The notes beneath the pieces were generated by a model. The model saw only the letters and a program-made list of their open reading frames with translations, was not told the DNA's origin and ran no database searches. A DNA stretch of 64,000 nt. Origin: Zanthoxylum bungeanum. Lineage: Eukaryota; Streptophyta; Magnoliopsida; Sapindales; Rutaceae. The position numbers and the translations under genes are program-made. Shown piece after piece: positions 55,605-64,000 of the stretch. Position 1 is the stretch's first letter, and every line of letters starts with the position of its first letter. The stretch is taken from contig SKCR01033470.1 in the NCBI GenBank assembly GCA_019454045.1, positions 62,001 to 126,000 on the forward strand, in the 5' to 3' direction.

Positions 55605-56420
55605 ATGGTTTCACTAATTATTGTAATTCTCTCAAACGACAAATTAACTGGAGAAAATTATATAAAATGGAAAAGTAACATGAACGCCATATTGGTCTGT
55701 GAAGACCTTAAGTTTGTCCTGACGAAGGAATGTCCTCCTGAGCCAGCCATAAATGCTGGCAAAGCTATACGTGATGCCTATCAAAAATGGATCGCGGCCG
55801 ATGAGAAAGCTCGTTGCTACTTGCTAGCAGGAATGTCCGAGGTCTTGCTGTAAAGCATGAGTCAATGGCTTCAACATCCTTAATGATGCAGTCATTACAA
55901 GACATGTTTAGGCAACCTTCGAAGCGACAACGTCATGAGGCCGTGGTCTCATTGATGACCGCTAGGATGAATGAATAGACATCAGTCCGAGAGCATATCT
56001 TAAGGATAATGATTTTTCTCAATACGACCGAAACTCATGGAGCTCGTATTGACGAGAATAGCCAGGTGACCATGATCATGGAAACTCTTCCGAAGAGTTT
56101 CATGAAGTTTAAAAGCAACTATGCTATGAACAAATTGTCTTTTACTTTAACCCAACTGATAAATAAGCTCACCCATTACAAGTCCATGATGATGGATCCT
56201 CTTAAGCCTAGTGGGGAGGAAAATGTTACCGAATCTTCTAAATCTGCAAAGAAGTATAAGAAAAACACTAGAAAGGCAAAGACAAAGCCTATGAAAAATA
56301 AGAACAAGAAAGGCTCCAAGGATGCCAAGCCCAAAGGAAATTATTTCCATTGCAAAAAGTATGGGCATTGGAAAAAGAATTGTCATAAATACCTTGCAGA
56401 GCTGAAAGAGAAAAAGGCTA
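55605..56420 (+). pseudogene. gag of the copia element, frameshifted
   Basis: Structural capsid protein. The ATG at 55605 starts MVSLIIVILSNDKLTGENYI followed by KWKSNMNAIL, the typical copia gag N-terminus (DUF4219/UBN2-type). A one-base frameshift near 55850 (the frame ends ..SEVLL) and an in-frame TAG near 55977 break it. A second frame from 56009 resumes with ENSQVTMIMETLPKSFMKFK and a Lys-rich stretch. The zinc knuckle reads YFHCKKYGHWKKNC: the first Cys of CX2CX4HX4C is Tyr here, so nucleic-acid binding would be impaired even without the frameshift. Confidence 0.8.
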
Positions 56421-56740
56421 CAGGTAAATACGATTTACTTGTTATCGAATCTCTATTAGTGGAGGAAGATAAATCTGCATGGATTGTTGATTCTGGAGCC
56501 ACTAACCATGTTTTTTCTTCTTTGCAGCTACTTGATTCATGGAAGGACCTTGCTGAAGGTGACTATACCATGATGGTCGTGACAAGGGATGTCATTTCAG
56601 CAAGACCAGTGGGAGTTTCCAATTTAAACTTTAAGAATTGTTATTTATGTTTGAATAATGTGTTATTTATTATTAGTTTTCGCAGGAATTTGATTTATGT
56701 TTCTAAACTTATGGAAGATGATTTTTTTTATTTCTTTTAA
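56421..56740 (+). pseudogene. Copia aspartic protease domain
   Basis: Same frame as the gag knuckle. KYDLLVIESLL leads into AWIVDSGATNHV, with the catalytic DSGA at 56489-56500 intact. It would cleave the gag-pol polyprotein. The domain ends with RRNLIYVSKLMEDD and then a stop at 56738-56740. The usual VGTG-like flap segment is altered (MMVVTRDVIS). Confidence 0.8.
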
Positions 56741-57116
56741 TAATAATTTTATTATTATTGGTAAAAATTGATTAACTATATGCACAAGAAACTCCGAAAA
56801 TAATTTATTTGTGTTAAGGTTTTTAACACATAATTCACTACTCAATACTGAAATATTTAGGGTTGAAAAATTTAAAATAAAACGGCAAAAGATTTCTCAC
56901 GATGACACATATCTATGGCATCTTAGACTTGGATATATTAACCTTGACCAAACAGATAAATTGATAAAGAACGAAGTTTTAAACAGTTAAAATTTGGAAA
57001 TTTACTAGTCTGCGAATCCTGTCTAGAAGGCAAAATGACCAAGAGACCTTTCACTAGAAAAATGTATAAGAGCCAATCAACCACTTGAGCTAATACATTC
57101 GGACATTTGCAGACTG
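56741..57116 (+). pseudogene. GAG-pre-integrase segment, interrupted
   Basis: DTYLWHLRLGYINLDQ (near 56900-56955) is the GAG-pre-integrase motif (LWHxRLGH), with Tyr replacing the final His-like position. Several stops follow before LELIHSDIC (about 57090), which introduces the integrase core. Broken by at least three in-frame stops and shifts. Confidence 0.65.
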
Positions 57117-57674
57117 ATGAATGTAAAAGCCCGAGGTGGTTATGAATATTTCGTCATATTTATTGATGATTATTCTAGATATGGGTACGTCTACTTAATG
57201 CAGCACAAGTCAGATACTTTTGAAAAGTTCAAAGAGTATCTTGCTGAGGTTGAGAACCAATTAGGTAAGACGATCAAAATTCTACGATCGGATCATGGAG
57301 GAGAATACCTTGACAGATATTTCGAGGAATTCTTAGTTGAGCATGAGATAGTATCCCAGCTCACAGCACCTAGAATACCACAGCAAAATGATATTACAGA
57401 GAGGAGAAATCAGACCCTACTGGACATGATAAGATCAATGTTTAGTTATAGTTCACTACCTAATTTATTCCGGGGGTATGCATTGCAAACTGTAATGTAT
57501 ATCCTAAATGTAATTCCATCTAAGTTTGTTTTTAAGACTCTCTTAGAGTTGTGGAGTGGTTGTAAAGCTAGTTTGCGACATTTCGGCATATGGGGGTGTC
57601 CAGCACATGTGTTGAAGAACAATACTGTAAAATTGGAGCCACGTTCTCATCATCTCATGTGTGCCTATTTGTAG
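57117..57674 (+). pseudogene. Copia integrase core
   Basis: 185 residues continuing from the HSDIC..MNVKARGGYEYFV block. The catalytic triad is visible: Asp in FIDDYSRYGY, Asp in ILRSDHGGEY, and Glu in ITERRNQTLL (the family usually has NG[V/I]xER; here ND). FGIWGCPAHV is the usual copia motif after the core. A frameshift near 57600-57670 ends the frame, and coding continues in another frame (DYPKKTRGGFFYSPKDNK, 57674-57960). It would insert cDNA into chromosomes; as part of a broken polyprotein it is inactive. Confidence 0.82.
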
Positions 57675-58324
57675 ACTATCCTAAGAAGACGAGGGGTGGG
57701 TTCTTTTATAGTCCGAAAGATAACAAAATGTTTGTATTGACAAACACTATATTTATTGAGGAGGAATATGTAAGGGAGTTCAAACCTCGAAGTAAAGTGA
57801 TACTTGAGGAATTACTTGCTAGTTCGACCAGCACATCATCGTCAACAACTGTTGACAGAAACATAACACTTCAACATCTGAGCGTCAGATGCAAGTTTAT
57901 CATATTGATCTGCCACCCAGACGCAGTAGGAGGGTTGTACGACAACTTGATCGCTATCTATGAGATGTAGAGGAATAAGTTGTCGCATTCAGTGACCTAT
58001 CGCAGTGCAATAGATGATTCTGATAAAGAGGAATGGCTCAAAGCCATGAACCTCGAGATGGAGTCTATGTACTCCAACTCAGTCTAGAAACTTGTAGACC
58101 AACCTGATGAGGTAAAACCAATAGGTTGCAAGTGGATCTACAAAAGAAATAAGGGAGCATATGGGAAGGTACATACCTTCAAGGCTAGGCTAGTGGCCAA
58201 GATTTTGCAAGCTGTAAAGGTCCATTTATGGACTTAAGCAAACATCTTGATCTTGGAATATAAGATTTGATACCATGATCAAGTCTTATAATTTTGAGCA
58301 GAACGTCGATGAGCCTTGTGTTTA
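57675..58324 (+). pseudogene. Integrase tail and partial reverse transcriptase of the copia element
   Basis: 57675-57960 encodes the divergent integrase C-terminus (NKMFVLTNTIFIEEEYV). RT begins with IDDSDKEEWLKAMNLEMESM (about 58008), a TAG where the family has the Trp of SVW (about 58084), then KPIGCKWIYKRNKG and FKARLVAK. The next ~150 codons, including the catalytic region up to YGLKQ, are deleted at about 58200-58222. The remainder reads SWNIRFDTMIKSYNFEQNVD and then DEPCVY, where the Athila-like LTR interrupts it. Confidence 0.8.
58185..58230 (+). other. Deletion junction in copia RT
   Basis: FKARLVAK runs into a short out-of-place stretch and then the YGLKQTS motif, which normally lies about 150 residues further on. 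Marks an internal deletion that predates or accompanies decay. Confidence 0.6.
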
Positions 58325-59235
58325 TGACCGGCGTAAACACACATGTATAACGCAAGCGTACGTATCGTTCAAGTAGTATAAAAAGTATCGATCCCACGAG
58401 GACTTAAAACCTTTTTGTTATCAATTTATTGGGCCAAATGATTACCAGTATCTAACAAGTTGTTTGATTGATTTGAAATGGCGACGATTCTAAATTTAAA
58501 GACAAATAAATAAAATTGCTTAAAAGTAGATTTTAAGGAAATTCAATATTAAAAACTATCCAGGGTTGTGACTTATTTCAATATTATTTAAAAGATGAAG
58601 TAGTTATCTTATAGTTGGGTAATATATCAATTTAATAACCTGGAACACTAATTTAAGTAAAAGCCTCTTCCGATGGTCAATTACAAATACCTAGTATAAT
58701 CCAATTGAACCATATATCTATGTCAACCAAATTACCTAGATTCATTAAATTCAAGTTCCAATTATGGCTACCCCCGCCCAACAGGTATATTCCTATCCTG
58801 TAAGGAAATCTATTAAAAGGGTTATCTATCCTCAAGGAAGATCGTGGGCTATTGAGTCTAAGGTCTAAACTTAAAATCCCTATGTCTAGTTCATTTTAAG
58901 TTTACCTAATCAATTTAATTAATGGCCAGTTAATTAAAGAGCTTTAAGATTAAGACTCAATAAATAAATCTTTAAATTACCCAAACTATAATCTAACCCT
59001 TATAAACCAGTTAAATTGAAATTCATCACAACCCTAGATAACTAACTTAGCTACGACACATAACTAGGGCTAAAAACTAAAAAGACTTAAAATAAAATTG
59101 CATAAAGTAAATGTAGTAAAATAAATGCTGAAAGTGAATTAAAATAAAATTGCTAAGGTAAAAAGGAATTACTTCTACTATATACTAATTAGATTTCTCC
59201 CATAATATAATATAAGCTTTGCAAAACATTTTCAT

Positions 59236-59455
59236 CCAGCCATATAGGCGGTATTTTGATTTAATTAATTTAAAAACAACCAGCCATAAAGGCGGAATCA
59301 TTTTAAAAATAACCAGCCATATAGGCGGAATGAAAATAAACCAGCCATAAAGGCGGAATCAAAATAAACCAGCCATAAAGGCGGAACTTAAAATAAACCA
59401 GCCATAAAGGCGGAATATGAATTTTATTACCCACCGACCAATCTGGCGGTATCCT
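59236..59455 (-). repeat. CCAGCCATAAAGGCGGAAT tandem repeats
   Basis: About six units of CCAGCCATA[A/T]AGGCGGAAT with AAAATAAA spacers, period about 26-43 bp, followed by a diverged CCACCGACCAATCTGGCGG. Homologous to the ACCGCC..GGTTGG units in the solo LTR, but expanded. Confidence 0.85.
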
Positions 59456-59797
59456 GATTAAGTCAATTTAAAACTTGAATATATTATAATTATGGGAGAA
59501 TAATCTAAGAAGTAATAGTAAAAGAATTACCTTTTACCTTAACAGAGGGAAGTTACCTCCTCATAATGAGTAGTAAAAACTGTAAAATAAATAAAGTAAA
59601 TTATTATTTTTACAGAACGTAATTAAAAATTACAAAACTTTACTAAAGAAACTTAGAGAGAGAAGAACTCCCTAATTACATAGGATTTGGGAGAGGAAAA
59701 TGGTACAACAAAAACTGAACCCTCGCGCTCTATTTATAGGCGCGGATGGCGCGTCGCGATGCTGAAGGGTTGCGCGTCGCGACGCGCGCTATAGTAC

Positions 59798-60077
59798 GAC
59801 GTGGCTCAATGACGGCTTGACACGTGGCAAGGCGGCTAAGAGATCAGATCCTTATCCGATGACGTGGCACTGTTCATGACGTCATCGCTTACGTCACGTT
59901 GAAGAAGGTTGTCGGCAGCGCTGATTTTGACACGTGGCAGCAGCGCATTTTAGCACGGCCGTTGTGATGTTGACACGTGTCCTGGCGCACATTAGCATTG
60001 ATGATGATTGTCGGCACCGTTTAGATGATGACACGTGGCAGCGCACGTTAGCAAGTCTTCTGTGATGGTGACACGTG
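59798..60077 (-). promoter_or_regulatory. Cluster of G-box/ABRE-like and CRE-like ACGT boxes in the LTR
   Basis: CACGTG occurs at 59821, 59931, 59974, 60032 and 60072, four of them as GACACGTGGCA. GACGTGGC occurs at 59798 and 59861, and a palindromic TGACGTCA at 59877-59884. In plants these cores bind bZIP/bHLH factors (ABA, light, TGA-type). Located about 300-600 bp into the LTR in the sense direction. Binding and activity are inferred, not shown. Confidence 0.55.
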
Positions 60078-60387
60078 GCAAGGCGCACATTAGCAAAGTC
60101 AAACTTTTCAAATTATTGACTCGTTGACCATGGCGTATTTTAGCAAAACCGGTGTACGCTGGGCGTCGCGGCGTGCAAAGCTCCAGCGTCGCGACGCGAA
60201 GTAGATGAAATTATTCCAGTTGACGCATTTTTGTCCGGTTTTGTCCCAAATTGCCTCCAGTGCTGTCCAAACTTTATTTATCTACAAAATAACAACAAAA
60301 TACATCAAAACGTTCATAAAACTCGAGAAATAATACAAAACATTAGGTTAAATGAGTGAGAACTAGTGATATAAATATCACTCATCA

Positions 60388-60430
60388 CACCCCCAAACCT
60401 AACATTTTGCTAGTCCTCGAGCAAAACAGA
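60388..60430 (-). other. Polypurine tract and pre-LTR motif of the Athila-like element
   Basis: Minus strand reads CTCGAGGACTAGCAAAATGT, then TAGGTTTGGGGGTG, then the LTR TGATGAG. A GAGGACTAGCAAA..GTTTGGGGGTG sequence immediately before the LTR is characteristic of Athila/Tat-type gypsy elements. Confidence 0.85.
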
Positions 60431-61620
60431 AAATAGAATAACATGAAAATAAACTTTAACTAAGCCACTTTCGTAGGGATCACGGTTGCATTTAGCGTAT
60501 GCAACAAGCCTTTAAACCCCTAGGTGTCCCTAGTGGACGAGTGTAGTCTCGTGAGGGTTTACAGCAATGATACCCACAAACATTTTATAAAAGTAAAAAG
60601 GTAGTAAAACTAATGTACACAAAAGCAAAAAGACAAGCGAAAAGAGAATAAAGAAAGTTAATGACTATCAGGTGAAAATTCTAGTCCAAGTTACTAGTTG
60701 TTTTGTTTCTTTCTAAATTACTGAATAAGTAAATTCTCCGATTATTTTTACCATTCTTCATATACACAGCTAACAAAATATTAATCAACTCATTTTTGCC
60801 CACAACAGTCATAAGTGCAGTTGATAAGAGAGTAATATTTTTGTCCTAAAGTTTTTTCAGACTTCACACCTTTTTTGTAGTAATGGAATAATTTTCTGAT
60901 TTTTTCTGGTTTTTTCTTTGATTTTTTTTTTTATTTATTTATATACAATATCTTCCGTCTATGTAGCGAGCTTTGGGTTGGTGACTCCCAAACCAGTTGG
61001 CTTTAGGGCACCAGGTGTTAAGACACCCCTACGAACTTAATTACTCAGACTTCAGATATTTATATTTTTGCAGCATCTTTGATCCATGTAACGAGCTTTG
61101 GGCCAGTGACTCCCAAACCAGTTGGTTTTAGGGCACTAGGTGTTAAAACACCCTTACAGACTTAATAACTCGGATCTCGGACGTTTTTTTTTTTTTTTTT
61201 TTTTTACTCCATCACAATTTAGAGATGCTTCCTCCAATTAAACTATAGTACGGAATATTACAACTTTTCAATTTTAGCTCATGACTGTATGTTCCATGTA
61301 AGTTCATAATACCTGTCAACTGAACATATGAAGATTCATTTTAGTCAGATTTATGGAGAATTCACAATTAAATAATTTAAAAGGAAATAAACAAAAATTA
61401 ACTTGTTTTGAAATAAATGGTTTGAGATACGTATCAGGAGTGAAAACTCCTTACTCAGCTACCTCTCACCAATTTCACCTTTTTAGTCAAAACAGAAATA
61501 CGAAAATGCAAAATATTTTTGTAATTTTTGAAAAAATTTCAATTTTTTTTGTATTTTTCGAAAAATTTTGGACTAAAAATAAAAACAACATACAAACTAA
61601 AAACAAGGTATTAATCAACT
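60431..61620 (-). other. 3' untranslated internal region of the Athila-like element
   Basis: No coding capacity. It holds a ~123-bp direct duplication (60963-61170) and long T-runs (60920, 61185). The 89-residue plus-strand frame at 61353-61622 is AT-rich low-complexity and not called. Confidence 0.6.
60963..61170 (-). repeat. Two ~120-bp copies of a conserved Athila 3' region motif
   Basis: Both copies carry CGAGCTTTGGG, GTGACTCCCAAACCAGTTGG, TTTAGGGCAC and AGGTGTTAA[A/G]ACACCC. The last is a near-perfect palindrome (GGTGTT / AACACC). Similar sequence recurs in this region of related gypsy elements. Confidence 0.8.
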
Positions 61621-61665
61621 AAATCCCTCCCCCAAACCTAAATGAGACATTGTCCCCAATGTCCA
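61621..61665 (-). other. Post-integrase motif joined to RT
   Basis: Minus strand reads GGGGACAATGTCTCATTTAG then GTTTGGGGGAGGG. In Athila/Tat elements this lies downstream of integrase; here it follows directly on RT, marking the deletion junction. Confidence 0.7.
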
Positions 61666-62854
61666 AGAACAATACCTTCCTGTACCATGAAATGGCATTT
61701 CTCCCAATTGAGTACCAGGTTTGTATCTTCGCACCTTTGTAATACATGTTCCAAATTTTTCAAACAATGGTCAAAAGAATCTCCAAACACAGAAAAATCA
61801 TCCATAAAAACCTCCATACTCTGCTCCAGCATGTCTGAGAAGATGGACATCATGCAACGCTGAAAAGTGGTAGGGGCATTACATAATCCAAATGGCATCC
61901 TGCGGAAAGCAAAAGTACCATAGGGACATGTAAAAGTAGTTTTCTCCTGGTCTTCTGGTGCAATGGCAATCTAATTGTACCCTGAATATCCTCAAGAAAG
62001 CAATAGAACTCATGTCCTGCCAGTCTGTCTAACATCTGGTCAATGAATGGCAGCGGAAAATGGTCCTTTCTCGTGGCTTTGTTCAGCTTCCTGTAATCCA
62101 TACATACTCTCCATCCAGTCACCGTTCTTGTTGGAATCAGCTCGTTCTTTTCATTGGTGACAACAGTAATTCCTCCTTTCTTTGGTACACACTGCATAGG
62201 ACTTACCCAAGTGCTATCTGAGATGGGGTAAATGATGCCAGCATCCAACCATTTGATGATTTCTTTCTTCACGACTTCCTTCATGATTGGATTGAGTCTC
62301 CGTTGATGCTCCACTGTTGGTTTGTATTCATCATTCATCAGGATCTTGTGCATGCAAAATGATGGACTAATGCCTCGAATGTCTGCTATAGTCCAGCCAA
62401 TGGCTCTTTTGTGCTCTCGTAACACTCTCAGTAGTTTTTCTTCCTGCTCCAATGTTAGTGAAGAAGAAATAATAACAGGTAATTCAGAAGAGTTTCCAAG
62501 AAATGTATACCTGAGATGGCTCGGAAGTAACTTTAGTTCCAGCTGCGGTGGTTCTTCAATCGAAGGTTTGATTTGATCTTTCTTTGGCAGTTCCAAGCTT
62601 TCAACTGGTGGTGTTACTTTGAATCGGAATGGTTTGTCAAGGAAGTTGATACATTCCAAGATTTCAGCATCTAGCTCGCTGTCAGTCATATTGGTGATGC
62701 AGGCTTCAAGTGTGTCTGTGGAATTTGACTCAGTATTCTGAACAATTTTATCAACAACATCAATTCTGAAGCATTCTTCTTCTTCCTTTTCATCGCTTGG
62801 AAATTTCATGGCTTGAAAAACATTAAAGGTCACTTCTTGGTCCTGCACTTTCAT
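61638..62854 (-). pseudogene. Reverse transcriptase of the Athila-like element, frameshifted and truncated
   Basis: Two overlapping frames. 62854-61850 has a spacer (residues about 1-100), SHLRYTFLGNSSELPVIISS, EHKRAIGWTIADIRGISPSF, then GIIYPISDSTWVSPMQCVPK and VCMDYRKLNKATRKDHFPLP. It leaves frame after HEFYCFLE. 61898-61638 resumes with MPFGLCNAPTTFQRCMM and the catalytic FMDD (EVFMDDFSVFGDSF, about 61800). It stops after VLGH, where RNase H should follow but the deletion junction lies. It would copy element RNA into cDNA; as it stands it cannot. Confidence 0.88.
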
Positions 62855-62863
62855 GGTTAGTTC

Positions 62864-63523
62864 TCATTTTTGTACATCAATTACAGTTTTACCTGTAGCC
62901 AAAAATGGTCTCCCAAGAATGATAGGTACTTCTTTGTCTTCTTCCATGTCAAGGATGATGAAGTCAGCTGGAAGGATGAGTTTGTCAACTTTAACCAGCA
63001 CATTTTCCACGACTCCTCTCGGAAATGCGAGTGTACGATCAGCAAGTTGCAAAGATACTGAGGTAGGCATTGCTTCTCCAATTTGCAATTTCCTGTAAAT
63101 AGAAAAAGGCATTAAATTAACACTGGCACCTAAATCACATAAAGCCTTACCAATGTAATGTTCTCCAATGGTGCAAGGAACTGTGAAACTGCCAGGATCT
63201 TTCAACTTTGGGGGAAGTTTTCTCTGAATGATGGCGCTGCATTCTTCTGTCAAAGCTACTGTTTCGTAATCTCCCAATCTCCGTTTTCGTGAAAGAATGT
63301 CTTTCATGAATTTGACATAACTGGGCATTTGTTCCAAGGCTTCTGCAAATGGTATGTTAATGTGCAGCTTTTTGAAAATCTCCAAGAAACGAGCAAACTG
63401 TTTGTCCAGTTTGTTTTTCTGAAGACGTTGAGGAAAAGGTGGTGGTGGAGTGATCTGTTCTTGTTCTTTTTCTTTTTCCTTGCTTCTTTTTTGCTTCTTT
63501 TTCTTCCATCTGTGGAACTGCAT
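62864..63523 (-). pseudogene. Gag-pol junction and aspartic protease of the Athila-like element
   Basis: 219-residue frame: a Lys/Glu-rich start, FARFLEIFKKLHINIPFAEA, VKFMKDILSRKRRL, then the retropepsin-like region ALCDLGASVNLMPFSIYRKL with catalytic DLGA, and a second conserved block VPIILGRPFLATGKTVID. It ends in TGA at 62864-62866, only a few codons before the RT frame, which continues in the same frame: one nonsense codon separates protease and RT. The upstream gag is in another frame, so there is a frameshift near 63500. Confidence 0.82.
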
Positions 63524-63957
63524 TTTGGAACTTCCTCAGCAGCTGTTTTGACTCCAACATCTTTGTTGATCTCAGTACCACTCTTTAAGGTAATGGCTTG
63601 ACATTGCTCCTTCCCTCGGTTCCTTGGATTTGGTTCTGTGTTGCTGGGAAGATTACCTGGCGGTCTGTAGCTCTGAGCATTGGCTAGTTGTCCGATTTGA
63701 TTCTCCAGTGCTTTGATGGAAGCTGATTGGCTCTGAATCATGGCTTCATATCTTTTTAATTGAGCTAGCATCTATGCCATCACTGGTTCATTTGTCTGCT
63801 CCTGGCCTTTATTCTGTTGCTGGAATCCAGGTGGTGGATAGTTCTTTTGCCCTGAATTGTTGCTCCATGAAAAATTAGGATGATTTCTCCACCTTGGGTT
63901 GTAGGTGTTGGAATATGGATTGTTCCCCTGTCTGTTGAAATTGTTGACATAATTCAC
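63304..63957 (-). pseudogene. gag C-terminal region of the Athila-like element, with an amber stop
   Basis: Upstream segment 63957-63775 is Asn/Gln/Pro-rich (NPYSNTYNPRWRNHPNFSWS, typical of the Athila gag tail). TAG at 63772-63774 interrupts it. The same frame continues at 63771 with LKRYEAMIQSQSASIKALEN and QIGQLANAQSYRPPGNLPSN, a conserved coiled-coil-like block before the protease. The frame then shifts near 63500. The N-terminal capsid part lies beyond 64000. Confidence 0.82.
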
Positions 63958-64000
63958 CGTTTCTTCAAGTTTGTGTGGTTCTGGTGCTCCTCCATATGGT
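63958..64000 (-). pseudogene. gag, continuing beyond the window edge
   Basis: Last bases of the window continue the gag reading frame on the minus strand (PYGGAPEPHKLEETVNYVNN-like residues across 63957). Incomplete because the window ends. Confidence 0.6.

Larger units (their letters stand above)
51712..58324 (+). mobile_element. Ty1/copia retrotransposon, broken by an Athila-like insertion
   Basis: Plus-strand order: LTR, PBS, 2-kb leader, gag, protease, GAG-pre-integrase, integrase, RT start. This is the copia order (integrase before RT). The sequences resemble the Tork/TAR-type copia lineage. The frame is interrupted by stops and frameshifts in gag and RT, and the RT has an internal deletion. 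At 58325 an Athila-like LTR interrupts the RT within the DEPCVY motif. The rest of RT, RNase H and the 3' LTR would be beyond 64000. Confidence 0.85.
58325..60387 (-). repeat. 3' LTR of the Athila-like element
   Basis: 2,063 bp. On the minus strand it starts TGATGAGTGATATTTATATC and ends ..CGCCGGTCA. A distant relative is the solo LTR at 7431-9531. It contains CCAGCC..GGCGG repeats (59236-59455), GCGTCGCGACGC palindromes (59774-59785; 60186-60197) and a cluster of CACGTG boxes (59798-60077). Confidence 0.88.
58325..64000 (-). mobile_element. Athila-like Ty3/gypsy retrotransposon, partial (runs off the window)
   Basis: Minus orientation. Its 3' LTR (58325-60387) abuts a polypurine tract. Upstream (higher coordinates) are the 3' internal motifs, RT, a DLGA protease and gag up to the window edge. 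RT joins directly to the post-integrase GGGGACAATGTCTCATTTAG motif, so RNase H and integrase are deleted. Several stops and frameshifts break gag, protease and RT. It inserted into the copia RT at 58324/58325. The likely target copy on this side is GTTTA (58320-58324); the other side is outside the window. Confidence 0.85.

Noticed and set aside
59894..60088. His/Arg/Cys-rich minus-strand frame in the Athila-like LTR
   Set aside because: Reflects the CACGTG-containing LTR repeats, not a protein.

Overview
The window is nuclear DNA of a flowering plant, almost certainly a eudicot. It is AT-rich, it has one intron-containing housekeeping gene with plant-type GT..AG introns, and most of the rest is plant LTR retrotransposons (Ty1/copia; Ty3/gypsy of Ogre/Tat and Athila type) and hAT DNA transposons. 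I see no bacterial features, no CRISPR array, and no rRNA or tRNA gene. The only gene that looks intact is COG1, subunit 1 of the conserved oligomeric Golgi complex. It lies on the minus strand in six exons (46618 down to 36228), and I could place every splice junction.

Layout. 1-3.2 kb is AT-rich intergenic DNA with two AG microsatellites. 3.2-4.0 kb is an LTR-like repeat followed by a primer-binding-site-like sequence. 4.0-24.0 kb is an old copia-like element (LTRs at 4000-6497 and 23086-24020). Two gypsy insertions interrupt it: a solo LTR (7431-9531) that landed inside a TG microsatellite, and a 10.07-kb Ogre/Tat-like element (10531-20600, target duplication CTTAG) that keeps only gag and the tail of integrase. 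24.1-33.4 kb is a decayed, possibly SIRE-like copia element on the minus strand. A very young 6.8-kb non-coding LTR element (25322-32146, target duplication ACATG) splits it; that element carries a 19-copy, 67-bp tandem array. 34.0-34.7 kb repeats the sequence at 3.2-3.8 kb.

36.2-46.6 kb is COG1. Its 4.4-kb first intron holds a 3.0-kb hAT transposon (41316-44333) with two further hAT-type elements nested inside it; all three have 8-bp target duplications. 47.0-47.7 kb and 49.8-51.6 kb are two more hAT-type elements, the second with a transposase dimerisation-domain remnant. 51.7-58.3 kb is a copia element on the plus strand (LTR, PBS, long leader, gag, protease, integrase, partial RT). An Athila-like gypsy element inserted into its RT; that element runs on the minus strand from 58325 past the window end.

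The host gene is independent of the transposable elements (TEs), apart from carrying hAT DNA in an intron. The most unusual observation is a ~93-bp module present in four places: both LTRs of the Ogre-like element, the leader of the 51.7-kb copia element, and next to the SIRE-like remnant. It always has the same orientation relative to its host element. CpG-rich palindromes (GCGTCGCGACGC; TTCGAACG-type) are likewise shared by elements of different superfamilies, and the Athila-like LTR holds a dense cluster of bZIP-type ACGT boxes.
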